Shown here: positions 25,992 through 34,149 of the stretch, piece after piece
Layout of the letters: each line of letters starts with the position of its first letter
Numbering within the stretch: position 1 is the first letter of the stretch
Source of the DNA: Bdellovibrionales bacterium
GTDB lineage: Bacteria > Bdellovibrionota > FAC87 > UBA2466
Reading direction: 5' to 3'
Length of the DNA: 41,332 bases
Assembly (NCBI GenBank): GCA_005776395.1
Contig: SXPJ01000106.1
Span: 1 to 41,332, forward strand
The notes under the pieces: model-generated
Seen by the model: the letters and a program-made list of their open reading frames with translations, nothing else
Told to the model about the DNA's origin: nothing
Database searches by the model: none
Program-made: the position numbers and the translations under genes

Positions 25992-26506
25992 TTAATCGAA
26001 TTAGATCTAAGTTTGGGAAGAATGTTTTTTTTGCCCCATGGGACTGTCCTCTCAGTGGTATAGAGCCACTATTTTTCATAGGGCTACTAGAAGTTCAGGA
26101 TATTCGATTTTTTCTGGGGGCAAAGGATGCCATCTACGTTGTTACCATTCCTAGACGCTCTGTTTTTAGGCTTATTGATGAGACACATCTTGGAACTTTA
26201 ATGAATGTATTAACTGAGGCTGAAACTGAACAGCCACTTGGTAAAAACGAAGTTTGGAACCGTAAAACGTGGAAAGTATGGGGAACACCTTTTTTGAAGG
26301 AACTTGGATCGTTAGTTTTTATTGATTATCCCAAGAAAGATCAGTTTCAGTACCTGATTTTAACAGAGGATGAGTCGCCAGAGTTTGTTTGTTATTCCCC
26401 CAAAATTGATGTGTATCAAAGTCGAAATGGCAATGAAATAATGGAGAGGCTGTTTGAAGAAGATATGCGAACTCGCAAACAAAAAGAGCTTGGGTGCGGT
26501 ATCTGA
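25988..26506 (+). CDS. Hypothetical protein, candidate partner/immunity protein
   Basis: A 172-aa soluble protein translationally coupled to the out-of-frame end of the lipoprotein. It has no signal peptide or membrane segment. The sequence is a mixed alpha/beta pattern rich in aromatic residues (NVFFAPWDCPLSGIEPLFFI, RKTWKVWGTPFLKELGS) with many acidic residues in its C-terminal third (LTEDESPEF, MERLFEEDMRT). It was not recognised. Its place directly behind a lipoprotein effector candidate in an AT-rich accessory block suggests an immunity protein, which is inference only. Confidence 0.7.
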   Translation: MINRIRSKFGKNVFFAPWDCPLSGIEPLFFIGLLEVQDIRFFLGAKDAIYVVTIPRRSVFRLIDETHLGTLMNVLTEAETEQPLGKNEVWNRKTWKVWGTPFLKELGSLVFIDYPKKDQFQYLILTEDESPEFVCYSPKIDVYQSRNGNEIMERLFEEDMRTRKQKELGCGI

Positions 26507-26577
26507 AACTCTTCTCTAAAGAAGTCCCTCCGATTTTTATGGGGAAGAATTAAAATCATTTGAATGAATCAGGAGTA

Positions 26578-27069
26578 ATGCAGGAGCTTTATCTAAAAAA
26601 ACTCAATTCTATTTTAGGAGAAATTACATTAATCTCCTCTAACCGTGGAATACACCGGCTGCTTTGGCAAGATGAACAAGAAGAGATTAAAAAATACTCT
26701 CAAACTATAAGGACAAAGAGTTCATCTGAAATTCTAAGAAATACCGAAACTCAACTTAAAGAGTATTTTAGTGGGAGTAGAAAAATATTTGATTTACCAC
26801 TGGACATATCTGGAACCTTTTTTCAGAGAAGGGTCTGGAAACAGATCTCTCAGATTGGCTTTGGCGAGACCCTATCTTACGGGGAACTTGCCCACCTTTT
26901 GGGAGATGTTCATAAGGCTCGTGCGGTAGGAGGGGCGTTAGGGAAGAATCCTGTTCCTATATTGGTTGCTTGCCATAGGGTGATTGCCGCTAAAGGCCAA
27001 ATAGGGGGCTTTTCCGGAGGACTTAAAGTAAAAAGATTTTTATTGGATTTTGAGAAGTATCAAAACTAA
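26578..27069 (+). CDS. ogt: Methylated-DNA--protein-cysteine methyltransferase
   Basis: A 163-aa suicide repair protein removing O6-alkyl groups from guanine. The acceptor cysteine is in VACHRVIAAKGQIGGFSGG (the usual PCHRV with Ala in place of Pro), and the DNA-binding helix-turn-helix shows GETLSYGELAHLLGDVHKARAVGGALGKNP. ATG 26578 is supported by family N-termini (YLKKLNSILGEITLI); the AGGAG just before it is only two bases away, and the TTG at 26560 is an alternative start. Its first part is duplicated, in damaged form, at 24322-24435. Confidence 0.93.
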   Translation: MQELYLKKLNSILGEITLISSNRGIHRLLWQDEQEEIKKYSQTIRTKSSSEILRNTETQLKEYFSGSRKIFDLPLDISGTFFQRRVWKQISQIGFGETLSYGELAHLLGDVHKARAVGGALGKNPVPILVACHRVIAAKGQIGGFSGGLKVKRFLLDFEKYQN

Positions 27070-27079
27070 AATAGTCTAA

Positions 27080-27385
27080 CATTTTATTGTTCGAAGATTT
27101 ATTCTTCTTTTCTTATTGTTGTTGCCTCTGGGACTTATCGATAAAGTAGAGTGGTTAACCCCCTTGATAGTCGCTTTAGCTGCCTATCCTTTATTTACTT
27201 TGGATGAGATTGGCGCAGAACTCCAAAATCCATTCTCTCCAAGAAACCTAAGCCATCTGCCTTTGAAAAATATTTGTATTAACATCCAGGCCAATGTTAT
27301 GAGTTTGCTCAGTAAACAAAAATTAAATGTATCTGAGCAAGCTGTTGAAATACCTCAGGAGACCGAGGAATTAGAAGAGAACTAA
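27080..27385 (+). pseudogene. Truncated bestrophin-family (UPF0187) channel, C-terminal fragment
   Basis: The frame after the stop at 27077 reads HFIVRRFILLFLLLLPLGLI, then DKVEWLTPLIVALAAYPLFT and LDEIGAELQNPF, the last transmembrane helices and the conserved acidic DEIGxELxxPF motif of bestrophin-like chloride channels, followed by a normal C-terminal tail. The N-terminal two-thirds (roughly 200 residues) is missing and only TTG or ATT codons could start it. It directly follows ogt and is probably a remnant left by the rearrangement that built this region. Confidence 0.82.
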
Positions 27386-27405
27386 GAGGAAATTAGGAGA
27401 AAAAT

Positions 27406-27858
27406 ATGGCTGATTATAAAGCTACGGTAACTTGGAAACGTGAAACTTTAGATTTTAATTATGATACTTTTGATAGAACTCATACTATCGAGTTTGAAGG
27501 AGGCATTAAATGTCAGGCCTCTTCGGCTCCTGAGTTTCAAGGAAAAGCAAGTTTAGTAAATCCCGAAGAATTAATAGCCTCAGCCTTAGCAAGTTGCCAC
27601 ATGCTAACATTTTTGGCGGTCGCCTCGAAGGGGCGACTCTCTGTGAAGAGTTACAGAGATCAAGCTGTAGCGACTTTAGGTAAAAATACTGAAGGTAAAA
27701 TGTGTGTAACGAGTATTACATTGCATCCCAAGGTGGAGTTTGATGGCGCTGAACAGGTTTCTATGGAAAAAATGAATGAGCTACATGCAAAAGCCCACAA
27801 GCATTGTTTTATCGCTAACTCTATTGAAGCTAAAATTGCTATCGAGCCCCTAGTTTAA
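27406..27858 (+). CDS. OsmC-family peroxiredoxin
   Basis: A 150-aa protein of the OsmC/Ohr superfamily, which reduces organic hydroperoxides or handles electrophiles. The two redox cysteines are ASALASCHMLTFLAVAS and HAKAHKHCFIANS; NPEELIASAL is the family signature. The strand order of the N-terminal half (TVTWKRE, HTIEFEGG) matches. AGGAGA precedes the ATG. A terminator hairpin lies about 75 bases after the stop. Cytosolic dimer by family. Confidence 0.93.
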   Translation: MADYKATVTWKRETLDFNYDTFDRTHTIEFEGGIKCQASSAPEFQGKASLVNPEELIASALASCHMLTFLAVASKGRLSVKSYRDQAVATLGKNTEGKMCVTSITLHPKVEFDGAEQVSMEKMNELHAKAHKHCFIANSIEAKIAIEPLV

Positions 27859-27932
27859 AAAATAGGTTAAACGAAAAAAACTCAGAATTCACCTGCGAAA
27901 TTAGCTAGTAAAGTGGCTATTAAAGATAAAAA

Positions 27933-27958
27933 AAACGCCCGATTTTTATCGGACGTTT
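27933..27958. terminator. Bidirectional intrinsic terminator between osmC-like and propeller genes
   Basis: AAACGCCCGA (27933-27942) and TCGGACGTTT (27949-27958) pair with a single mismatch around a T-rich loop, flanked by an A-run on the left and T-rich sequence on the right. Both flanking genes converge on it. Confidence 0.8.
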
Positions 27959-27989
27959 CATTAGAATCTAAATATTTAAAAAAACAGAA

Positions 27990-29093
27990 TTAGTGGCAAA
28001 GTTTTCGAACATTCTCGGCTACAGTTGTTCCAAACGTAATGACCCGATTGTAGTCTTTGTCACAGGTAGTAGTCATGGGATTGCAAGAGAAATTTGACCT
28101 GGCAAATACAGTGCCTGTAGCATTGTCTACAGCAATCTGTTTAATGCCAGAGAATTCCGCTGCAGCCATTTTTACATTTTCTGTAATAATCGCTTTATCC
28201 TCTTTCGAGTTAAGATCGAAAACTTCAATCGTGTTAGTTTCATCATTGCCAGCAATTAAGCAGTGACCTGTTAATACAAAGGCTCTTGTGTAACCTAACG
28301 TAGGAAGTTCACGACGAATTTGGCCGCTAGCTGAATCCAGAATAATCAACTTATTAAGGGCAGAGGCACTAGTTACCAAATGGGTAGTTCCAGGAATCAC
28401 TTCTAATCCTTTGAATCTAGCCTCTTTCGAAGTTAATAAAACCCGTATAGCTGAACTTCTAGGATCAACCTCTACAATGCTTCCTGCGTCCATTCCAATA
28501 CCTTGGCTTGAAACCAACAATAATTTGTTGTTCAAAAGAGTTCCTGCTACGGGCATACGAACTCGAGAGTTTAGATAAGTTGCGTTTGAGCCAGTAGATG
28601 AAAAGATAGTTTGTGCGGGTAAACTTAAGTTGGTGGTGGTGTCATCGGGATTACCGCCCATGTCTACAAAATAGTGTCGATTGCCGAGAGCACCAATCCA
28701 GAAGGTAATAAAACCGCCAAGATTAATTTGTGTAGTTCTAAGACGAATTTTTCCATTTTCTAATTTGGCAGTCGTGTATTCGGTGAGCTGACTATTAGGA
28801 TTTATGCCAGTCATCATGATAAGGTTTGAGCCCGCTTTTTTCATCATGATAAGGCTGTGACTCATTGGGGCCTGGTCAATTAATTTACCTTCCGGGGTAT
28901 AAACTTCAAGGCGATACTCGGAATTAAATTGACGACGAGAGTGTCCAATCCAGAAGACTCCGTTATCAGCGATCATTGAAGGATGGAGCTCTCCACGGTC
29001 TAATAGAGTTATGGTTTCGTTGGAGAATGATTGTTGAAGTGTTAGCACCATGGCGAAAATGAAGATACCAAAGGTATTTAGTTTACGTAGCAT
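27990..29093 (-). CDS. Secreted beta-propeller-like protein, hypothetical
   Basis: A 367-aa exported protein with a signal peptide (MLRKLNTFGIFIFAMVLTLQ, cleavage near SFS). The mature part has repeated blade-like elements of about 45 residues with strand pairs such as NKLLLVSSQGIGMDAGSIVE, TTHLVTSASALNKLIILDSA and GHCLIAGNDETNTIEVFDLN, the pattern of YVTN/NHL-type propellers. Two cysteines near CNPMTTTCDKD may form a disulfide. AGAGGGG precedes the ATG. Probably periplasmic or surface; binding partner unknown. Confidence 0.75.
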   Translation of the reverse strand: MLRKLNTFGIFIFAMVLTLQQSFSNETITLLDRGELHPSMIADNGVFWIGHSRRQFNSEYRLEVYTPEGKLIDQAPMSHSLIMMKKAGSNLIMMTGINPNSQLTEYTTAKLENGKIRLRTTQINLGGFITFWIGALGNRHYFVDMGGNPDDTTTNLSLPAQTIFSSTGSNATYLNSRVRMPVAGTLLNNKLLLVSSQGIGMDAGSIVEVDPRSSAIRVLLTSKEARFKGLEVIPGTTHLVTSASALNKLIILDSASGQIRRELPTLGYTRAFVLTGHCLIAGNDETNTIEVFDLNSKEDKAIITENVKMAAAEFSGIKQIAVDNATGTVFARSNFSCNPMTTTCDKDYNRVITFGTTVAENVRKLCH

Positions 29094-29173
29094 AAGTACC
29101 CCTCTCTGAATTATTGTTGTTACTGTGAGTATGGTTCAGCGGGCGTAATTTTGGCAACAAGAACTTTGAAGGG

Positions 29174-30199
29174 TTACTGAAATGCTTGCCATACCTCTTC
29201 TAGAGTTAAAGACCGTTTAATAGGCTCTGCCCAAGTTAAGGTTTGTGTTCGAGAGGCAAGATTAAGCCATTGTTTGATTCGTCTAATCGTATAGTTTGGA
29301 TTTATAGCCTGAGGTTCTCCGAGCTCAACGAATCGTTGAAGTAAAGGCAACCAACGTTCTTTAGAGTTTCCAAATCCTGTAAGAATAGGATCTTTAAGAT
29401 CACTCACCCCCAACTCTTTTGCAATACTGAGAGCCAATGAAGGTTCGCTTAAGGCCCCCCGCCCTAGCATAAAATGCTCACACCCTGTTACTTCACGACA
29501 AACTTTAAAATCTTCAAGCGATCCAATATCCCCATTTGCTACCACGGGAATGGAAAGTTTTTTACTCACTTCACCGATCATGTGCCAATGAATCGGTTTT
29601 GCATAACCTTGGGCTCGGGTTCGAGCATGAATTGTAAGCCATGAGGCCCCACCTAGGACAGCGGCCTCAGAAATTTTATAAATCTCTTCGACTTGGTCCC
29701 ACCCTAATCTTACCTTAGCTGAGACAGGAATGTGATACGGAACGGCCGCTCTAACAGCCCCTACAATCTCTTTTATACGATGGGGTTCTTTGAGAATCAC
29801 CGCTCCACCATCATTTCGATTTACTGTGGGTGCTGGACAACCAAAGTTAATATCAATTCCCAAAGCTCCAAGCTGCGTTAATCGCAGAGCTGTTTTCGCC
29901 ATTTTAACAGGATTTCCACCTAAGATCTGAACGATAACAGGACATCCTGAAGCTGTTTTTCCATTGGTTTTTAATTCAGGAACAAATTTATAAAACACTC
30001 GATCGGGCAGAATCTCTTGATTCACTCTAACAAATTCAGAAACACAGAACTTAAATCCGCCCAATTCGGACAGCAAAGTTCTCATAGGGAAATCGGTCAC
30101 TCCTTCCATTGGAGCAAGTAGTAAAGCAGGTTCCCCCTTTTTTATGAAGGCACTCAATTTTATGTATCTAGCGTGAAAGGATTGAAATTGGTTTTCCAA
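29174..30199 (-). CDS. tRNA-dihydrouridine synthase (DusC-like)
   Basis: A 341-aa FMN-dependent reductase of tRNA uridines. The family core is LLLAPMEGVTDFPMRTLLSE, VSEFVRVNQEILP, VQILGGNP, GIDINFGCPAPTVNRNDGGA (with the catalytic Cys), VSAKVRLGWD, LTIHARTRAQGY and VVANGDIGS then GRGAL. The EFVRV and NFGCPAPTVNRNDGGA versions look closest to the DusC (U16) branch. The first 40 bases overlap the transporter gene upstream, so the true start may be a later TTG within KLSAF. Site specificity is inferred from motif resemblance only. Confidence 0.92.
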   Translation of the reverse strand: MENQFQSFHARYIKLSAFIKKGEPALLLAPMEGVTDFPMRTLLSELGGFKFCVSEFVRVNQEILPDRVFYKFVPELKTNGKTASGCPVIVQILGGNPVKMAKTALRLTQLGALGIDINFGCPAPTVNRNDGGAVILKEPHRIKEIVGAVRAAVPYHIPVSAKVRLGWDQVEEIYKISEAAVLGGASWLTIHARTRAQGYAKPIHWHMIGEVSKKLSIPVVANGDIGSLEDFKVCREVTGCEHFMLGRGALSEPSLALSIAKELGVSDLKDPILTGFGNSKERWLPLLQRFVELGEPQAINPNYTIRRIKQWLNLASRTQTLTWAEPIKRSLTLEEVWQAFQ

Positions 30200-30864
30200 T
30201 CAAAATAATCTTCACTCTCAGCTTTTTTAAGAAAGCCCACAATTTTGTAAGTCATCGGTGTCATCATCACTTCCCATAAAACCTTAAGTAAGTAGTTGGT
30301 CACCATAACCTGAACTACTAAGTGGTTCTGCCAGGTTCCAAGAAAAGCGATAGGATAAAAAATTAAAGAATCGACCGCCTCCCCCGCGATAGTGGAACCA
30401 ATCGTACGGGTCCAAAGCATTTTTCCTTTGGTCCATAACTTCATTTTGGCTAGAACATAGGAATTTATGAATTCTCCTGCAAAAAAAGCAATAAATGAAG
30501 CTACGACAACTCGCCAAGTTTGACCATAAACCGTCTCATAGGCGCTTTGAAAGGGCCAGTCTTTAGCTGGTGGAGCCGCTACTACAAACCAACTCATAAA
30601 TGAGGCAAAAGCTAAGGCTGCAAAACCAGACCAAACCACTTTTCGAGATCTTGCATAGCCATAAACCTCAGTTAAAATATCTCCAAAAACATAACTGAGA
30701 GGGAAAAAGAAAACTCCCGCACCACAAGTAAATCCGAAAACAGTGATTACTTTTGAGGTTCCAATTAAATTAGAGCACAGCAATATCGTAACAAATGCAA
30801 CCATCACGAGGTCGTAATAACGATAGGTTCTGTTTTCTTGAGGGGCCACTTTTAGTTGATTCAT
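30160..30864 (-). CDS. Queuosine precursor transporter (YhhQ/QPTR family)
   Basis: A 234-aa protein with about six transmembrane helices and the family motifs FGFTCGAGVFFFPLSYVFGD followed by ILTEVYGYARSRK, SFIAFFAGEFINSYVLAKMK, then GSTIAGEAVDSLIFYPIAF. It imports 7-deazaguanine precursors (preQ0/preQ1 or queuine). No queD/queE/queC genes are in the window, so salvage seems likely, but only the rest of the genome could show it. The overlapping Dus gene makes a tRNA-modification operon. Confidence 0.93.
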   Translation of the reverse strand: MNQLKVAPQENRTYRYYDLVMVAFVTILLCSNLIGTSKVITVFGFTCGAGVFFFPLSYVFGDILTEVYGYARSRKVVWSGFAALAFASFMSWFVVAAPPAKDWPFQSAYETVYGQTWRVVVASFIAFFAGEFINSYVLAKMKLWTKGKMLWTRTIGSTIAGEAVDSLIFYPIAFLGTWQNHLVVQVMVTNYLLKVLWEVMMTPMTYKIVGFLKKAESEDYFDWKTNFNPFTLDT

Positions 30865-30918
30865 GGGGGTACCCTATGTGAAAAGGGGTACAAAGTAAAT
30901 TAAGCGCTTTCTAAATTA

Positions 30919-31368
30919 TTAAGGACAGACTGGAAGTAAATCAGATAATGAAGTTGGATTTTCTATTTTAGTAAGAATCCAATCCAAGTTTTTTCTTTCT
31001 AAAGTAAAGTCCGCGCATAATCCTCTTCCCGGTTGGAGAATTTTAGCCTGACTTTTTGTATCTGTTTTTTTCTTGCTAAATTTAAATGAGATCTTTTGTG
31101 GGCCTGAGCCCAGTAGCCATTGTTTAACCTGTGCGACAGCGACATATTTCCCTGGGCTCTTGGGATCACACTTAACATCGAGAACTTTACAACGGACCTG
31201 AGATTGCTTCAAAAAATCCAATTCAGTTTTGATATCTGGCGAACACTCCTCTGGTAGCACTCCTCTTTGGGGGCCATTGCCTGGAATGATACAGCCTTGG
31301 GGAGTCTTAAGATCTGAGGCTCCTATATAACTACTTAATAAAAAGATAAAGATTATTGAATTCGACAT
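30919..31368 (-). CDS. Putative secreted protein, hypothetical
   Basis: A 149-aa protein with a short signal peptide (MSNSIIFIFLLSSYIGASDL). The mature region has six cysteines (for example GCIIPGN, EECSPD, VRCKVLDVKCDP, RGLCADF, LLPVCP), which suggests a disulfide-stabilised periplasmic fold. Not recognised. Its start overlaps the end of the PPC-domain gene by 16 bases, so it is part of that operon. Confidence 0.7.
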   Translation of the reverse strand: MSNSIIFIFLLSSYIGASDLKTPQGCIIPGNGPQRGVLPEECSPDIKTELDFLKQSQVRCKVLDVKCDPKSPGKYVAVAQVKQWLLGSGPQKISFKFSKKKTDTKSQAKILQPGRGLCADFTLERKNLDWILTKIENPTSLSDLLPVCP

Positions 31369-31781
31369 ATTGTAGCCAAACCGAGAGGTAAGTCTAAGTC
31401 TCTTACTGGCATTTTTCCAAGAGAAACAATGGATATTTCAGCGGTGACTGCCACCTCAGCCTCAAAAAGATGGCCACCAAAAACTCGGAATTGATTATCC
31501 CCCAGAGCTGCATGAACGTGAATGTAAGGAGCCCCATCTTTTAGGGAGAGATTTCCAGTTAAGGAGATCAGTTCATAATCCATTTCAGAAAAGGTCTTTC
31601 TAAGATAATGTTTTTCTTCTAAATGATAATAACCCAATTCGGCATGAATTAATGCACCAAGACCAGAAATAACACCTCCCTTAAGGCCTAATTCAGTCAC
31701 CTCTCGAGTTAATGTTTCGATAAGCTTTTGTCCCTTGGGAACTACAAGAAGTGCTCTATCCTCTGCAGCATGAATAATCAT
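31353..31781 (-). CDS. PPC/DUF296-domain protein
   Basis: A 142-aa protein made of one PPC domain. The N-terminal strand-helix is ALLVVPKGQKLIETLTREVT, then GGVISGLGAL, and the diagnostic metal-binding-like segment YIHVHAALGDNQFRVFGGHL followed by EAEVAVTAEI. Bacterial members form trimers and their role is unknown; in plants the domain accompanies AT-hook DNA binding, which is absent here. I prefer ATG 31781, which has GGGGG eight bases upstream, to the ATG at 31820, which has none. Confidence 0.85.
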   Translation of the reverse strand: MIIHAAEDRALLVVPKGQKLIETLTREVTELGLKGGVISGLGALIHAELGYYHLEEKHYLRKTFSEMDYELISLTGNLSLKDGAPYIHVHAALGDNQFRVFGGHLFEAEVAVTAEISIVSLGKMPVRDLDLPLGLATICRIQ

Positions 31782-31914
31782 GACTCTATCCCCCTTTTTA
31801 ATTCTAAAATCCACTCCCATATGGCATGAAAGGCCATAAATTCAGCTCTTTATATATATGTCAGGTTAGCCGATAATAAAACTAAGTTATTTCTTACCCT
31901 TTTATGGAGCCCAT

Positions 31915-33240
31915 ATGAAAACTAAACGAGATCTAAGATCACTTTTTTCTAAATCCAACCTGTCTAAAGTAAGAAATAAACTAGAAGAGGAGCACATTGT
32001 TCGCGCCATTAACCGAACCCGTGAACGGATGGGAGGTTTTTTTGAAAAGAATCAGGTATTAGGAAGACGAGCCAGTATTGGTTGCGTAGCTTTGGAAATT
32101 ACTCAAAGATGTAATCTCGATTGTAGTCTTTGCTACCTTTCAGAAAACTCAGAAGATGTTAAAGATCTTCCTATCGAAGAGATCTATCGTCGGATTGATG
32201 AAATCAAAAATCACTTTGGAGCTGGAACAGATGTTCAGATTACTGGGGGAGATCCCACGATGCGAGACACTAAAGAGCTCATCGCTATTGTCAAAAGAAT
32301 TCGCGATATAGGGCTACGGCCTACCCTTATGACAAATGGGCTGAAAGCTTCACGTGCTCTTATTGAAGAGTTAGTCTCCGCAGGTCTAAATGATATCGCC
32401 TTTCACATGGATACTACATTTGGACTCCCAGGTTATAAAAATGAAATGAGTTTAAATAAATTACGTCTTAAATATATTGATCGAGTTAAAGGGCTTCCTA
32501 TTGCGGTTATATTCAACACCACCGTTCATAAAGGAAACTTTCATGAAATTCCGGACCTCATCCGATTTTTTAGAAAACATGCGGATGTTGTTGGGATGGC
32601 CTCATTTCAACTGCAAGCAGATACGGGACGCGGAGAATGGAGAAAAAGAGATGATGTTATCTCTCTTGAATCGGTTCGAAAAAAAATTAGCGAAGGGGCT
32701 GGAACAAAGATTTCATGGGATACAGTTCTCATTGGACATCCTAAATGTCACAAAATAGGAATCGCGCTTGAATGCAATGGTAACCTGTATGATCTTAATT
32801 ACGATCCTAAATTTTTTAATGATTTTCTCGAGGAGTTTAGGCATGTCATTTTAGAGCGAAAAGATCCTAAAAAGGTTGTTTTTACATTAGTTAAAGAACT
32901 CTCTCAAAGACCTGAGTGGTTGGCTAAGGCTGGAAAACATTTTGGCAAAATACTATGGAGCATGAGAAAGGATCTTGTTAAGGGAAAAGGCAAAGTTCAT
33001 AAACTCTCATTCTTTGTTCAGAACTTTATGGATGCTTCAGCTCTTGATGAAGAAAGAGTTCATGCCTGCTCTTTCATGGTAATGACAGGACAAGGTCCTG
33101 TATCGATGTGTGCTCATAACGCCAAAAGAGATGAATATATTTTGAAACCCATTGAGCTTTCTAAAGAGGGTAAAAAGATCATTTGGGATCCTTTAATAGG
33201 AACCCCCCCAGAATTAATTCCTGCCCCTAGTGTAGGTTAG
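31915..33240 (+). CDS. Radical SAM protein of unknown substrate
   Basis: A 441-aa enzyme. The SAM-binding [4Fe-4S] motif CxxxCxxC is CNLDCSLC (Cys66, 70, 73) in LEITQRCNLDCSLCYLSENS; ITGGDPTMRD is the GGE-like SAM-contact motif, and a TIM-barrel continues to about residue 280. The C-terminal part has a second Cys-rich area with FVQNFMDASALDEERVHACS and then PVSMCAHNAKRDEY, which recalls the C-terminal signature of MJ0619/tetraether-synthase-like radical SAM proteins (Met-Asp, then Cys and Cys). GGAG precedes ATG. Placed beside a divergent PPC operon; function unresolved. Confidence 0.88.
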   Translation: MKTKRDLRSLFSKSNLSKVRNKLEEEHIVRAINRTRERMGGFFEKNQVLGRRASIGCVALEITQRCNLDCSLCYLSENSEDVKDLPIEEIYRRIDEIKNHFGAGTDVQITGGDPTMRDTKELIAIVKRIRDIGLRPTLMTNGLKASRALIEELVSAGLNDIAFHMDTTFGLPGYKNEMSLNKLRLKYIDRVKGLPIAVIFNTTVHKGNFHEIPDLIRFFRKHADVVGMASFQLQADTGRGEWRKRDDVISLESVRKKISEGAGTKISWDTVLIGHPKCHKIGIALECNGNLYDLNYDPKFFNDFLEEFRHVILERKDPKKVVFTLVKELSQRPEWLAKAGKHFGKILWSMRKDLVKGKGKVHKLSFFVQNFMDASALDEERVHACSFMVMTGQGPVSMCAHNAKRDEYILKPIELSKEGKKIIWDPLIGTPPELIPAPSVG

Positions 33241-34140
33241 GAAGGATTTTCTAAAATGGGTACTTCCCACACTTGCGACTGCACTTACGAGGATTAGGAA
33301 TGCACCAATCCATTGTGTCGGAGTGAATATTTCCCCTAGAAAAAGATAAGCGAAGAAAGCTGCAAAGGGGGACTCTAAAAGAAAAAGCATACTGACCGTA
33401 GATGATGAAAGTACTTTTTGAGTTCGTATCTGAATTAAGAAGGCTAAAAGGGTTGAAGCGAAAGAGAGAATTATGATGGAAAATCCTACCTTGGCTGTGA
33501 TGGGAAATTTAGGAGCTGATTCAAAAGGTATTGCAAGTGCTAATGGAATGATTCCAGCCCAAAAGGTTTGAAAAACATTGAATACAAAAGCTGAACTTAT
33601 TTTAGGGGCCTGTTTTTCCAAGAAAACAATTTGAGAAGAGGCCATTAATGCGCAGATGAGAGTGAGCAGATCCCCTACATTCCAACTTCCACCTCTGAAA
33701 TCACAAATAAAGGCTGAGCCTATGAGAGCAATCCCTACATAAATAAAATGAGATCGTTTGATCTTTTTTTTGAGTAGTAACCGTTCAAGAAAAGGGACAA
33801 AGATAATATAGAGAACAGTAATAAAACTGCTTTTGGTCACAGAGGTGTAGTGCAGACCTGCTGTTTGAAATATTAGTGTGCCACTCAAAAACAATCCTGG
33901 CCAGAGGGCTAATAAGAACTGTTTCTTATTAAAGTGAGAACGGAGTTGGGGAACTGCAAAAATAACTGGAACCGCGAATAGGAATGCAAGATAAAACCTC
34001 AGAGCATTCATCCAAAAGGGACCGGCGAAGTCGAGTGCCCATCGAACGCAGATAAAACCAACCCCCCAGATACTAGCTGCAAATATAAGCTCTAATACGG
34101 CTTGTTGAGGGGAGGGTTCTAGTTTGAGTTTTTTTAACAC
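33214..34140 (-). CDS. EamA/DMT-family transporter
   Basis: A 308-aa membrane protein with ten predicted helices in two EamA repeats. The first begins IFAASIWGVGFICVRWALDF and the second around WNVGDLLTLICALMASSQIV, with the repeat-ending SPFAAFFAYLFLGEIFTPTQ containing the conserved E-x-x-x-x-x-Q/W pattern. It overlaps the radical SAM gene tail by 27 bases in convergent orientation. Exports an unknown small metabolite. Confidence 0.9.
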   Translation of the reverse strand: MLKKLKLEPSPQQAVLELIFAASIWGVGFICVRWALDFAGPFWMNALRFYLAFLFAVPVIFAVPQLRSHFNKKQFLLALWPGLFLSGTLIFQTAGLHYTSVTKSSFITVLYIIFVPFLERLLLKKKIKRSHFIYVGIALIGSAFICDFRGGSWNVGDLLTLICALMASSQIVFLEKQAPKISSAFVFNVFQTFWAGIIPLALAIPFESAPKFPITAKVGFSIIILSFASTLLAFLIQIRTQKVLSSSTVSMLFLLESPFAAFFAYLFLGEIFTPTQWIGAFLILVSAVASVGSTHFRKSFLTYTRGRN

Positions 34141-34149
34141 CCCTATCTT

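Noticed and set aside
28800-28870. Repeated CATCATGATAAGG in the propeller gene
   Set aside because: It encodes two LIMM-type strands in frame; explained as coding similarity between blades.
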